Origin: Acidobacteriota bacterium
GTDB lineage: Bacteria > Acidobacteriota > Holophagae > Acanthopleuribacterales > Acanthopleuribacteraceae
Length of the DNA stretch: 64,000 nt
Direction: 5' to 3'
NCBI GenBank assembly: GCA_020637335.1
Contig: JACJWC010000018.1
Coordinates: forward strand, 1 to 64,000
Shown: positions 17,970 to 26,033 of the stretch, one piece after another
Layout of the letters: each line of letters begins with the position of its first letter
How positions within the stretch are numbered: position 1 is the first letter of the stretch
The notes under the pieces: generated by a model
Told to the model about the DNA's origin: nothing
Databases searched by the model: none
Seen by the model: only the letters and a program-made list of their open reading frames with translations
Translations under genes and position numbers: made by a program

Positions 17970-19073
17970 ATGCAGCCCAAAAAGGATTCGATCATCAAAA
18001 TCCATACGCATCCGATCAAAGCCGCGCTTTTGGGTCAGAATGAGCCTGACCCGACCGAGTGGATGGATTGCTTTCACGAACTACCCGCGACCAGCCGCCA
18101 ACGCTATTGGGTCGAACAGTGGGCGCATAACCTCCAAGCCGGCCAATCGCTCCAGCTCAGCCCCTCCGAGCAGGAGATTTTTTATTTTTGGCAGGGTCTG
18201 TCACCCCAAACTTATGCCCAACTGGGCCAAACACAGTCCATGACGCTCGATTTACCCAAAAACTATCCCATCGACCCTTTCTGGCAATATTGGGGACGCG
18301 ATGGACACCACACGACAGAGCGGATTGAAGACGAGCACGCCCTGTCAGTTTTGGAGGCTGAACATACCATTTGCTTTCGGGTTCAACGCAAGAACCAAAG
18401 CTTGACGATTCATTGGCAGGGACCATTCGGCTATCAGGTCCACCAGCAAATGGTGCGGCTCCTCAATTTGTCATTTCAAGCCCCCAATTGGCCAGCAGAC
18501 CTGATCTTATCCCAATCCCAAGACGCGGCCGAAGCGACCCGTCCATTCCTGACCCGAACGGTGTGGGAAGCCATTCTGTGGGTGATTTTGGGCCAGCAAA
18601 TCAATTTGTCGTTTGCTTACCAGATGCGGTCCAATTTGTACCGTAACCTGGGCCAACCCGTGGGTCACGACCTGTATGCAGCACCCCACCCAAAAAGCCT
18701 GCTGGAAACGCCTTTGGAAACCTTCCGTTCCTGGCAGATTTCGCGCCAAAAGGCATCCACCTTACTCGCTGTTGCGGCCGTATGGCCAGAATTGGCCCAG
18801 CTCTCCTTTTGGCACGGGGCACCCCACATTGAACGCAACTTGTTAGCCGTAAAAGGGATTGGTCCCTGGTCGGTTGCCTATTTGTTGATGCGCGGCTTCG
18901 GTTTTGCCGATGTCTGCCCAATCGGTGATGCCGGATTAAAACTGGCCATTCAAAAGCTGCTCAACATGCCCGAGCGTCCCTCTCCTCAAACCATCCTAGA
19001 TTTTATGGCGCCATACCGGCCATTTCGGAGTCAGGCAACCTTTTGTGCCTGGAAAACGTTGGGTGACTTATGA
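17970..19073 (+). CDS. alkA: DNA-3-methyladenine glycosylase II, AlkA/HhH-GPD type
   Basis: The C-terminal half carries the helix-hairpin-helix LLAVKGIGPWSVAYLLMRGFG followed by PIGDAGL, whose Asp is the catalytic residue of the HhH-GPD family. The middle shows ILGQQINLSFAY, the conserved AlkA helix. At 367 aa it is longer than E. coli AlkA (282 aa); the extra N-terminal 100 residues are not recognised. It removes alkylated bases such as 3-methyladenine. The ribosome site is GGGAGGG about ten bases before the ATG. The last codons overlap the downstream ogt by 4 bp, so both alkylation-repair activities are made together. Confidence 0.85.
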   Translation: MQPKKDSIIKIHTHPIKAALLGQNEPDPTEWMDCFHELPATSRQRYWVEQWAHNLQAGQSLQLSPSEQEIFYFWQGLSPQTYAQLGQTQSMTLDLPKNYPIDPFWQYWGRDGHHTTERIEDEHALSVLEAEHTICFRVQRKNQSLTIHWQGPFGYQVHQQMVRLLNLSFQAPNWPADLILSQSQDAAEATRPFLTRTVWEAILWVILGQQINLSFAYQMRSNLYRNLGQPVGHDLYAAPHPKSLLETPLETFRSWQISRQKASTLLAVAAVWPELAQLSFWHGAPHIERNLLAVKGIGPWSVAYLLMRGFGFADVCPIGDAGLKLAIQKLLNMPERPSPQTILDFMAPYRPFRSQATFCAWKTLGDL

Positions 19074-19555
19074 ATTACCTTGTTTTAAGTTCACCCATCG
19101 GTCCGCTCACCCTGGCCAGTAATGGAAAGGCCCTGTGCGCCATCCAATTTGGCAACCCTGACCAGCGCACGGATGGCCCGTTTGATGACGTCCTACACAT
19201 GACAAAAACCCAGCTTTGCGAATATTTCCAAAGGGCCCGCCACATTTTCGAATTGCCCTTGGAGCCCCAAGGTACCGACTTCCAGAAACAAGTGTGGAGA
19301 GCACTGCAGCACATTCCCTATGGCAAAACCGTGTCTTATGGCCATTTGGCCGCCTCAATCGATCGACCTAAAGCAGTACGCGCGGTGGGAGCCGCGAATG
19401 GCGCTAATCCGATCCCTATCATCATCCCGTGCCATCGGGTCATCGGGAGCAACGGGACCTTAACCGGATTTGGGGGCGGACTGCCTATTAAAGCCCGGCT
19501 TCTCGAATTGGAAGGCTGTCGCGACTGGCAACCGCTTTTACCCGGACTGACCTAA
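19070..19555 (+). CDS. ogt: Methylated-DNA-protein cysteine methyltransferase
   Basis: The protein has 161 aa. The active-site motif IPCHRVIG places the alkyl-accepting Cys at residue 121, preceded by the DNA-binding helix with VRAVGAANGANP and the PYGKTVSYGHLA segment. It repairs O6-alkylguanine by irreversible transfer of the alkyl group to Cys121. It lacks an Ada N-terminal domain, so it is a repair enzyme only and not an adaptive regulator. The start overlaps the stop of the glycosylase (ATGA), an arrangement that indicates translational coupling. Confidence 0.93.
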   Translation: MNYLVLSSPIGPLTLASNGKALCAIQFGNPDQRTDGPFDDVLHMTKTQLCEYFQRARHIFELPLEPQGTDFQKQVWRALQHIPYGKTVSYGHLAASIDRPKAVRAVGAANGANPIPIIIPCHRVIGSNGTLTGFGGGLPIKARLLELEGCRDWQPLLPGLT

Positions 19556-19564
19556 AAATGGCCC

Positions 19565-19592
19565 AAAAAAGGGGCTACCCGAAGGTAACCCC
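19565..19592 (-). terminator. Rho-independent terminator of the RND exporter gene
   Basis: On the minus strand, GGGGTTACC-TTCG-GGTAGCCCC (19592 down to 19571, one G-U pair) is followed directly by six T residues (19570-19565). It lies 10 bases after the stop at 19603. On the plus strand the stem has a C-A mismatch, so it works best for the exporter gene and less well for ogt. Confidence 0.8.
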
Positions 19593-19602
19593 TAGAGGAT
19601 GA

Positions 19603-22002
19603 TTAGGCCATGCTGGGTTCTGCTTCACCCAACTCATCGTCTTCCACACTCTGTGCCGCTTTGGAGGAGAGCAGCAAGGCCGGCAGGAACACCACATCCG
19701 CCACCAGCGCAGTACTCAGAATAATCGCGCACATAATTCCGAAATTCACATTCGGCATGAACGAGGCGAAGGCAAATGTGCCAAATCCGGCCACCAGGAC
19801 CAGAGTCGTGACCAACAAGGCCGGGAACGTATGGGTCAGAACCTGAGCAACTGCCACTTTTGGCGATTCGCCTTGGTGAATCCAACGGGTAAAGTTGGTA
19901 ATGAAATGGATCGTATCATCGACCGAAATGCCCAAACAAACGGACGCCACAATCACCGTTCCCATATCCAAAGTCGTGCCCAACATGGTCATCAGAGCAA
20001 GACCGTAAATGATAGGTAACAAGTTGGGTACCATCGACATCAGACCAACCCGCCAGGATTTGAACACGACGATCATGATCAAGGAGACCAGAACGACGGC
20101 AAGAATGATTGAGACCAGGAAGGTCTGAACCACCATGGGGTTTAACCCGTGCCAGATCGGCATTTTCCCCGTGATATTCGCCGTTAAGCCCAACTCCTCA
20201 GCCTTGGCATTGATGACTTCCATTTCGGCCAGCGATTGCTTTGAGGAGTGCAAGGTCCACATCACTGACAGCCGAATCATGTCGTTATCCAACGTCATGC
20301 GGTCATTCAGGTCCATATTCTGGGGCAGGCTCATGGTGTAGAGGAACAAATATTCCGCGACCGCTTGACGCGAATCGGGCAGGACGTAATAGGCTGGATC
20401 TTCGTTGTGCAAAGTGCGGTTGATCTGCTTGACAATATCTATCACGCTGACCGTTTTGGTAACGAACGGCAACGCGTTTAGCCAATCTTGAAAAGCTTCC
20501 GCTTTTTTGAGGAAATCCGGTTCATTGATACCGCCCGCTTCACCTGCGTCCAGGGTGATTTCCAAGGCCATCGAACCGCCGATCTCCTGCTCAATAAACT
20601 CATTGGCCATGCGGGTTGGAACCGTTTTGGCAAAATACTTAAACGGATCGGAATTAATTTCATTCTGCAGGGCAATTCCCCCACAAATTACGGAAAGGAC
20701 CAGGAACGTATAAATAATGCGTTTGCGGTTGCGCATGAGCCAGTCGGTATAGCGCAAGGCACGTTCCGAGGGAACAAACGCTTTATCGGGGGTTTCCTCA
20801 GCCTTGACTTTGATCGGCAAAAGCACCAGCAAGGGGCCGACCAGCAGGATCGATAGGACCCAAGCAATTAAAGCGCCCATACCGGCCAACAAACCCATCG
20901 TCATGACAGGCACTACCTTGGCAGTCGCAAAGCTAAAAAGGCCGACCGAGGTGGTTAAGGAAGTTAAAAACATCGGCAACATGTTTTTGGTCAGGTTGTA
21001 CAGGGTGGCATCCTTGGCATTAAAGCCTTTGCGCCTGTACTGAAAATAGGTCACCAAAATATGCACGGCATCGGCAATCGATATGGCCACCAAAATGTGC
21101 GGAACGATGGAGGTAGTATTGTTAATTTTGATCCCAATCCAACCGCTGATGCCCATGGTCATAGCAATCGTCATGAAGATGACCAAGAAGGGTAAGGCCA
21201 ATCCCGATAAATTGCGGAACGTGAAGAATAGGAAGATGACAATGGCACCCAAAAGCATGGGTAACATGATTTTCATATCTTCAATCGTGACTTCGCGAAA
21301 AGCATCGGTTAAGGCTACGCCACCGGTGATGTAGAAATCGTGGCCGTCCTTGCCTTTCATGTGGCCATGTTCGTGGCTATCCAACAAAAACGGCGCCAGC
21401 AAGGCACGCGTTTTGGTAACGACTTCCTCAAAATTGGGTGAACCATCGATCGCCGGTTTAAGGTGGCCAAAAACGACTGCCGTTTTTCCGTCTCGACTGA
21501 CCAGATACCCCGGTATCACCTCGTGGTTGAGGGCAACCTGCTTGCGCGCTTCGATCAGTTCGGGCGTCAATTCTGCCTCGTAGGGTTCGGGGATCAACGG
21601 ATCTACCCGCATCTCTTCTTCACCATCTTCGTTGATCAGGCCATGTGTCCAGTTGTAGTTGGTCAGCGAATCGACCCGGATAATTTCGGGTACCTGCCAC
21701 ATACCGGCCGTAATTTTTTGCAGAAGCTGTAAGGATGACACATCGAAGATGCCATCGTCTGAATGCACAACGACGGCAATGGATTCGTCGTTGCCGAACC
21801 GGCGCTCAAAGGCATCAAACTCGGCTAAGAGCGGGTCATCACTGCGGAACCAAATGCGATAAGAGAAATCCGATTGCAGTTTTTGCAGGCCGGGCACAGC
21901 AGCAGCGGCCAGGACAAGCGCGAGCAGGATCCAGGTTTTGGGGTACTTGACCAAAAGGGATGCTGCCCGAAACGAGAAACTATTTTTCTGTTGCGGGGTC
22001 AT
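19603..22002 (-). CDS. RND-superfamily (MMPL/SSD type) exporter, 799 aa
   Basis: The protein has twelve predicted membrane segments in two repeats of six, each with a large periplasmic domain after the first span. The sterol-sensing-like bundles show VPHILVAISIADAVHILVTY and GTVIVASVCLGISVDDTIHF, with the Asp pairs of the proton relay (ADAVH and VDDTIH). This layout matches the predicted exporters of the RND superfamily close to HpnN and MMPL, which move lipids or hydrophobic compounds, rather than the drug-type AcrB. No adaptor or TolC gene is adjacent. It lies 73 bp downstream of a TetR gene, with a candidate operator in the gap, so it is probably under TetR control. Confidence 0.88.
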   Translation of the reverse strand: MTPQQKNSFSFRAASLLVKYPKTWILLALVLAAAAVPGLQKLQSDFSYRIWFRSDDPLLAEFDAFERRFGNDESIAVVVHSDDGIFDVSSLQLLQKITAGMWQVPEIIRVDSLTNYNWTHGLINEDGEEEMRVDPLIPEPYEAELTPELIEARKQVALNHEVIPGYLVSRDGKTAVVFGHLKPAIDGSPNFEEVVTKTRALLAPFLLDSHEHGHMKGKDGHDFYITGGVALTDAFREVTIEDMKIMLPMLLGAIVIFLFFTFRNLSGLALPFLVIFMTIAMTMGISGWIGIKINNTTSIVPHILVAISIADAVHILVTYFQYRRKGFNAKDATLYNLTKNMLPMFLTSLTTSVGLFSFATAKVVPVMTMGLLAGMGALIAWVLSILLVGPLLVLLPIKVKAEETPDKAFVPSERALRYTDWLMRNRKRIIYTFLVLSVICGGIALQNEINSDPFKYFAKTVPTRMANEFIEQEIGGSMALEITLDAGEAGGINEPDFLKKAEAFQDWLNALPFVTKTVSVIDIVKQINRTLHNEDPAYYVLPDSRQAVAEYLFLYTMSLPQNMDLNDRMTLDNDMIRLSVMWTLHSSKQSLAEMEVINAKAEELGLTANITGKMPIWHGLNPMVVQTFLVSIILAVVLVSLIMIVVFKSWRVGLMSMVPNLLPIIYGLALMTMLGTTLDMGTVIVASVCLGISVDDTIHFITNFTRWIHQGESPKVAVAQVLTHTFPALLVTTLVLVAGFGTFAFASFMPNVNFGIMCAIILSTALVADVVFLPALLLSSKAAQSVEDDELGEAEPSMA

Positions 22003-22034
22003 AAAAGCTCCTGAGACGGCGGGGGGACGCCATG

Positions 22035-22055
22035 AAGTGAATGCTTACTAACTTA
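22035..22055. promoter_or_regulatory. Candidate TetR operator upstream of the RND exporter
   Basis: Read on the minus strand, the site is TAAGTTAGTAAGCATTCACTT. It shares TAAGTTAGT and a downstream RTTYACTT-like half with the site at 22807-22824 upstream of the TetR gene. It sits 33-53 bases before the exporter ATG. Two related sites flanking the regulator gene are the usual sign of autoregulation plus control of the target. Confidence 0.5.
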
Positions 22056-22075
22056 CGAGGGGCAAGAAAAAGGGT

Positions 22076-22786
22076 TTATTGGAACATGGTTTGGGTGAAG
22101 AGCATTAAACTCTTCGGTTCGTAGTGCGCGGTCAGAACCTCTTGCTTGAGGCCCATCCCGCGCAAGGTAAACAGCACAGCCTTGTCCAACAAGGCAAACT
22201 TGTCCGGGGCTTGGAACGGGATCACACTTTGCGGGGCCAGGGTAAACATCAACATTGCAACCGCTAAATGATGGCCAAACCAAAGCGAATCAATGTCACT
22301 GGCCTCGTAAAAAACCAGGTCACCGGCCTTGTGTGCGGCGGCCAGACAGGCTGACCACTTTGCGGTCCAGTCCTGCGCGTGTTCTTGGAAGAAGGCCCGA
22401 GCAAAATTGCCCTTTTCCAGGCAACTATGCGCCATCAGGCGGGTCAACTGCTCATGTCGTGCGCGATGCTCAACCGGTCCAATCTCCCGACCCAAAAAGA
22501 TCAGCGCCATTTTGAAATACATGCTGTTGATCAGGGTCGCTGTCGTATCGGGCAAGGCGTGGATACTGGCCGAAATATGGTCTTTCTGATCGCAGCAATA
22601 ATCCTTAAGCGCCAGGTAAATCGCACGTTTGCCTTTGAAATGGCGGTACAGCAGGGCTTCAGACACACCCGCCTGACTGGCGATCTGTTTGGTGGTGGTA
22701 CCTTCAAAACCGTAACGCGCAAAAAGCGGCATTGCCGCGGCCAGGATCGTATTGCGCCTTAGCTCACCATCCATTCGTTTGGTCAA
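22076..22786 (-). CDS. TetR-family regulator, probable repressor of the RND exporter
   Basis: The protein has 236 aa from a TTG (22786) with GGAGG seven bases upstream; the next ATG, four codons in, is too far from that site. The N-terminal helix-turn-helix is typical: ILAAAMPLFARYGFEGTTTK, then IASQAGVSEALLYRHFKGK at about residues 35-53. The remaining residues form the ligand-binding domain, rich in aromatic and hydrophobic residues, consistent with a lipophilic effector. It is in the same direction as, and just upstream of, the exporter. Sites resembling TetR operators flank it (22035-22055 and 22807-22824). Confidence 0.85.
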   Translation of the reverse strand: MTKRMDGELRRNTILAAAMPLFARYGFEGTTTKQIASQAGVSEALLYRHFKGKRAIYLALKDYCCDQKDHISASIHALPDTTATLINSMYFKMALIFLGREIGPVEHRARHEQLTRLMAHSCLEKGNFARAFFQEHAQDWTAKWSACLAAAHKAGDLVFYEASDIDSLWFGHHLAVAMLMFTLAPQSVIPFQAPDKFALLDKAVLFTLRGMGLKQEVLTAHYEPKSLMLFTQTMFQ

Positions 22787-22806
22787 ACCACCACCTCCTG
22801 GCCAGC

Positions 22807-22824
22807 TAAGTTAGTGTTTACTTA
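22807..22824. promoter_or_regulatory. Candidate TetR operator upstream of the TetR gene
   Basis: TAAGTTAGTGTTTACTTA is an imperfect palindrome (TAAGT at one end, ACTTA at the other), 21-38 bases before the TTG start at 22786. It matches the site at 22035-22055 and shares the AGTTAGT half-site with the operator candidate at 58984-58999 of the second TetR gene. Confidence 0.5.
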
Positions 22825-23187
22825 CAAAAAAGTCAAGCGCGGAAACACGCGCCATTCCCAATGGGCGTGCATAAAAAAACTCAAAAAAATTTATGAATCA
22901 CGGGTTCAACCTCTAAAACAAAAGGCCCAAAGGCCCATCCATTTGGCCAAACGAAACTGGATTCTATTGACACAGTTTGCTGCTTATCAAAACCTAGGCA
23001 ATGCCTTCCAAAATGAAAAATTCACCGCGAAATAGACGAAAAGACGCGAAAATTGTGCACAAGCCAACAGCAGGCAACAGGGTCCGAACCCGGTGAAAGC
23101 TTATTGGCTAGTTTTTAGGTCTCTCTCCTGTAAGAAATCGTTTATGGACAAGCAGCATGGATTGTCCAACGGGCTAATTCATCCAAA
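22825..23187. other. Gene-free stretch
   Basis: About 360 bases without a supportable gene. A 73-codon open frame on the plus strand (22814-23035) has no ribosome site and a composition unlike a protein. A short run around 23020-23060 (CGCGAAATAGACGAAAAGACGCG) resembles the A-rich flank of the repeats at 2.5-3.2 kb. An 11-base-spaced inverted pair GGACAA/TTGTCC lies near 23140-23165. Nothing else stands out. Confidence 0.5.
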
Positions 23188-23568
23188 CTATGCGCGTTTT
23201 TCGACCCGCCAGGGTGGGTTTTTACGGTTGGGTCCGGCCCAGTAGAGGATGAGTTTGTTGCCGTGGGGATCGCGCAAAACAGCTTCGCGCCACAGGTAAG
23301 CCTGGTCCGTGGGTGCTTGCTCAAAAACAAAGCCTTTTTCCATGAGCGCACTTACCCATCCATCCAAGTCTTGGTGCTCGAAGTAGATCGTGGCTGTCGA
23401 TGGCGCGGCTTGGTCCGTCAAAGACAACGAAAAAGTGGAATCGCCTTCTGGACATTCGAAGCGGGCATAATGGGGCGTGTCCACAATTTGCAGAAAACCC
23501 ATGAGGCGGAAAAAATCCGTCGAGGCTTGCATGTCGGTAGCCGGGATCGTTACTTGGTTCAGGTTCAC
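23188..23568 (-). CDS. VOC (glyoxalase/dioxygenase-fold) family protein, 126 aa
   Basis: The start is a GTG at 23568 preceded by AGGAGGAGGG; a longer reading frame begins 35 codons earlier without a ribosome site. One full VOC module pair is visible: QVTIPATDMQASTDFFRLMGF at the start and VLRDPHGNKLILYW at the end, with the bleomycin-resistance/glyoxalase layout. Metal ligands of glyoxalase I are not clearly conserved (TIYFEHQDLDGWV in the middle). The function cannot be specified: lyase, resistance protein or dioxygenase are all possible. It is divergent from the asparaginase gene, across a 266-bp gap. Confidence 0.8.
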   Translation of the reverse strand: MNLNQVTIPATDMQASTDFFRLMGFLQIVDTPHYARFECPEGDSTFSLSLTDQAAPSTATIYFEHQDLDGWVSALMEKGFVFEQAPTDQAYLWREAVLRDPHGNKLILYWAGPNRKNPPWRVEKRA

Positions 23569-23834
23569 AGTCCCTCCTCCTTTTGAAAGCTGGCTTTCGC
23601 AAATTCCCGCGGTAAAAGCCGAAATTTGGACCCTTTCCTGTGATTTTATCAACTCTTGCCCACGAAGCATCACCTGGTTGGAATAAGGTTCGGCATCACT
23701 GTCATACGCTCATTTATTTAATGCGCTCCGGACTGGCCCTTCGGGCGGAACATCACCCCATCTCGTTTGGAGTGGAACGGAAAAGGGCTAGGGGTTTCGA
23801 ATGGCTGCGCTACAATTCCTCAGCGGAGGGGGCG

Positions 23835-24845
23835 ATGAAGAAAATTCTTTTTGTTGTGACCGGCGGAACCTTAGGCATGCGGCCCAAAGGCGATGGCCCG
23901 CTGGTGCCATCCGAGGCGGTCAGTGACTTGGTCCATTTCATTCCCGAATTGGAAGAGTACGCCCAGATCGAATTCGACATCCTCTGCAATTTGGATTCAA
24001 CCCTCATCACCCCAGATATTTGGTTAAAAATGGCCCAGCGCATCGAACAGGTTCAAGAACAGCGATCTCACCACGGTGTCGTCATTCTTCACGGAACGGA
24101 TACCTTGGCCTTTAGTGCTTCTTCCCTCTCTTTCTTGTTACCGGGTCTGCAAATTCCGGTGGTGGTGACCGGCAGTCAAAAACCATTGGCCATGACCCGA
24201 TCCGACGCGCGAAACAATGTATTGGGTGCTCTGGAAGCGTGCTTGGATGGGCCAACCGAAGTGATGGTCTTTTTTAACCAAAGCGCGTTTCGCGGCAACC
24301 GCGCAACCAAATCGTCCATCAATGATTACAATGCCTTCTCAAGTCCAAACTACCCTCCGCTTGGCAAAGTCGGCATGCATTGGGAATGGAATCACGATCT
24401 GTTTTGGCCCATGACACGCCGACCCTCCATTGCACCCAGCCTGCCCAAATCGTTGCCCCACGCACCTTTGGTGCTGCCCTGGGTGCCAGGACTTGATCCA
24501 GGTGACGTGCTGCAAAACCTCAAACATCAATGGGGCTTGGTCCTGGAGGCTTACGGGACTGGCAACCTGCCCCTGAGCCCGAGTAGTCGCGAAGCTTTAT
24601 TGCAATTCATGACCAAGGGCGGAATCGTCTGTGTCCGCAGCCAAGTTCAGGAAGGCGCCACCCGGCTACAGACCTATCAGCCAGGCAAGGAACTGCTGGA
24701 AATGGGCATTATACCAGCGGGTGATATGACCCGTGAGGCGCTGGTAACCAAACTCATGGTCATTAAATCCTACGGGATGAGTGCCGAAAAAGCCCGATTC
24801 CAACTGGGACACAGTTGGGCCGGTGAAATGGACGAGATCGCCTAA
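23835..24845 (+). CDS. ansA: L-asparaginase, type I (cytoplasmic)
   Basis: The protein has 336 aa from the ATG at 23835, with GGAGG six bases upstream; the 65 codons further upstream are not protein-like. The first nucleophile Thr12 is in VTGGTLG (8-14), and the second conserved motif HGTDTL holds Thr88 and Asp89. There is no signal peptide, so it is the cytoplasmic type that hydrolyses asparagine to aspartate and ammonia, with possible glutaminase side activity. The stop overlaps the stop of the convergent pseudopilin gene by 4 bases (CTAA serves both). Confidence 0.88.
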   Translation: MKKILFVVTGGTLGMRPKGDGPLVPSEAVSDLVHFIPELEEYAQIEFDILCNLDSTLITPDIWLKMAQRIEQVQEQRSHHGVVILHGTDTLAFSASSLSFLLPGLQIPVVVTGSQKPLAMTRSDARNNVLGALEACLDGPTEVMVFFNQSAFRGNRATKSSINDYNAFSSPNYPPLGKVGMHWEWNHDLFWPMTRRPSIAPSLPKSLPHAPLVLPWVPGLDPGDVLQNLKHQWGLVLEAYGTGNLPLSPSSREALLQFMTKGGIVCVRSQVQEGATRLQTYQPGKELLEMGIIPAGDMTREALVTKLMVIKSYGMSAEKARFQLGHSWAGEMDEIA

Positions 24846-25354
24846 AAATAATCCAACCACATTTGTTGTCGTGTATCCCAGAGATAAACCCGAAAGCTAC
24901 CCGATTGACTAGCCACAACAATGCAGACGGCTTGCTCCTCGTTGCGAGAAAAAACCAGAGTTGCGCTGCTGGAGCCCTGGGCGCCAAAACGAATCTGTTG
25001 ACCATGGGTAGACGACAAGCCCTCATCCAGAATCCGCGACTGGGTGGGGTGGGGCAAGCCGACCAACGGTTCCAAACGCCACTTTTCGGCTCTAAACGAT
25101 TCGTCAGCCAATGCATCCGCAGAGCCTTCTGTCCGGATTGTGTAGTGACCATCTGAATCAAACTCGAAATAACAGGTTTGATGCGTCAGCTGTGCCACCC
25201 GGCGGGCCATCATGAACTGAGAAGTCAGGCGACTGGCCATCAAATGGGCCTGGCCTTCATCGGCCACCCGCGAAAGGATGGGGACACCTAAAGCCAAAAG
25301 AACAAACCCTATCGCTAGGACCAAAACGGTTTCTATCAAACTAAAAGCGGGCAT
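24842..25354 (-). CDS. GspH/FimT-type pseudopilin
   Basis: The protein has 170 aa from the ATG at 25354 (GGAGG upstream). The leader is very short (MPA), followed by FSLIETVLVLAIGFVLLALG, a class-III prepilin helix with Glu at mature position 5; Ala replaces the usual Gly before the cleavage site. The C-terminal half has the GspH/FimT shape, ending with VVASQSGSFRVYLWD. FimT homologues in Legionella and Xanthomonas bind DNA during natural transformation through a GRxR motif; here the corresponding stretch is SGSFRV, so one Arg is missing. The gene lies 73 bp downstream of comEA on the same strand, which favours a DNA-uptake role over type II secretion. Confidence 0.72.
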   Translation of the reverse strand: MPAFSLIETVLVLAIGFVLLALGVPILSRVADEGQAHLMASRLTSQFMMARRVAQLTHQTCYFEFDSDGHYTIRTEGSADALADESFRAEKWRLEPLVGLPHPTQSRILDEGLSSTHGQQIRFGAQGSSSATLVFSRNEEQAVCIVVASQSGSFRVYLWDTRQQMWLDYF

Positions 25355-25427
25355 AACGCCTCCGGAATCAAGGGGGCACAAGGCCCCCTCTACACGGCAT
25401 TTAAGATGGGTCGGGTCATTGGCCTCC

Positions 25428-25739
25428 TTAAAGGGAGATTAACGGTTTCAGTTTTTCGAACGTTTTGGGACCGATCCCTTTGACGTTCATCAGTTCTTCC
25501 AGGCTCTTGAAGCCTTTGTGCTCTTCACGAAAAGCGATGATGCGCTGGGCTGTGGCCGGCCCAATGCGTGGAAGCGTTTCCAGTTCGCTTTGCGTGGCTT
25601 TGTTAATGGACACCAACTGTTGTTTTTCAACTTGTTGGGTTTTGCTGGATGCGGGCGGATCGGCGGCCCATACGGCTTGGACCGCGAACAGACTCAACAA
25701 ACAAAGTAAAAGTCGGGACGATCGGAGCAGTGTTTTCAT
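25428..25739 (-). CDS. comEA: ComEA-like DNA-binding protein (helix-hairpin-helix)
   Basis: The protein has 103 aa with a signal peptide ending near AVWAADPP, so it is periplasmic or exported. The C-terminal 60 residues are two helix-hairpin-helix motifs (INKATQSELETLPRIGPATA and LEELMNVKGIGPKTFEKLK), the ComEA signature that binds double-stranded DNA without sequence preference and pulls it through the outer membrane by a ratchet. GGAGGTAGCAG precedes the ATG. It is upstream of a FimT-like pseudopilin. A perfect palindrome at 25775-25794 lies in its promoter region. ComEC is not in the window. Confidence 0.85.
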   Translation of the reverse strand: MKTLLRSSRLLLCLLSLFAVQAVWAADPPASSKTQQVEKQQLVSINKATQSELETLPRIGPATAQRIIAFREEHKGFKSLEELMNVKGIGPKTFEKLKPLISL

Positions 25740-25774
25740 CTGCTACCTCCTCATATTTTGAGATGTGCTTGTTT

Positions 25775-25794
25775 TTTTGTTCGAGCGAACAAAA
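25775..25794. promoter_or_regulatory. Palindrome upstream of comEA, candidate operator
   Basis: TTTTGTTCG-AG-CGAACAAAA has two 9-bp arms with a 2-base centre, 36-55 bases before the comEA ATG. The core GTTCGNNCGAAC resembles SOS-type boxes only loosely (half-sites inverted relative to GAACN4GTTC). The regulator is unknown. The rest of the 294-bp gap to queC holds no gene. Confidence 0.4.
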
Positions 25795-26033
25795 TAGACG
25801 ATGTGAACATCGCCGCCGCCATTAAGTGCAGGCACCGAGCCAATTCAAGCTGCCAGCAAAACGCCTAAGTGAATGAAATTAAAAAACTTAAACACACAAG
25901 CAAAAGGCAAAGAAGTTCAGGTGTCTGGAGAAAGCGACACAAGCTTGCCAAAATCCGCCCCATTTGGATGGATTTGACCGTCTAAACCCTTGAATTTACT
26001 GGAGCTATTCAGCAAATGGAAAGGTGGAGCACA

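Noticed and set aside
22814..23035. Plus-strand open frame of 73 codons
   Set aside because: It starts in the TetR operator region, has no ribosome site, and has the composition of A-rich intergenic DNA.
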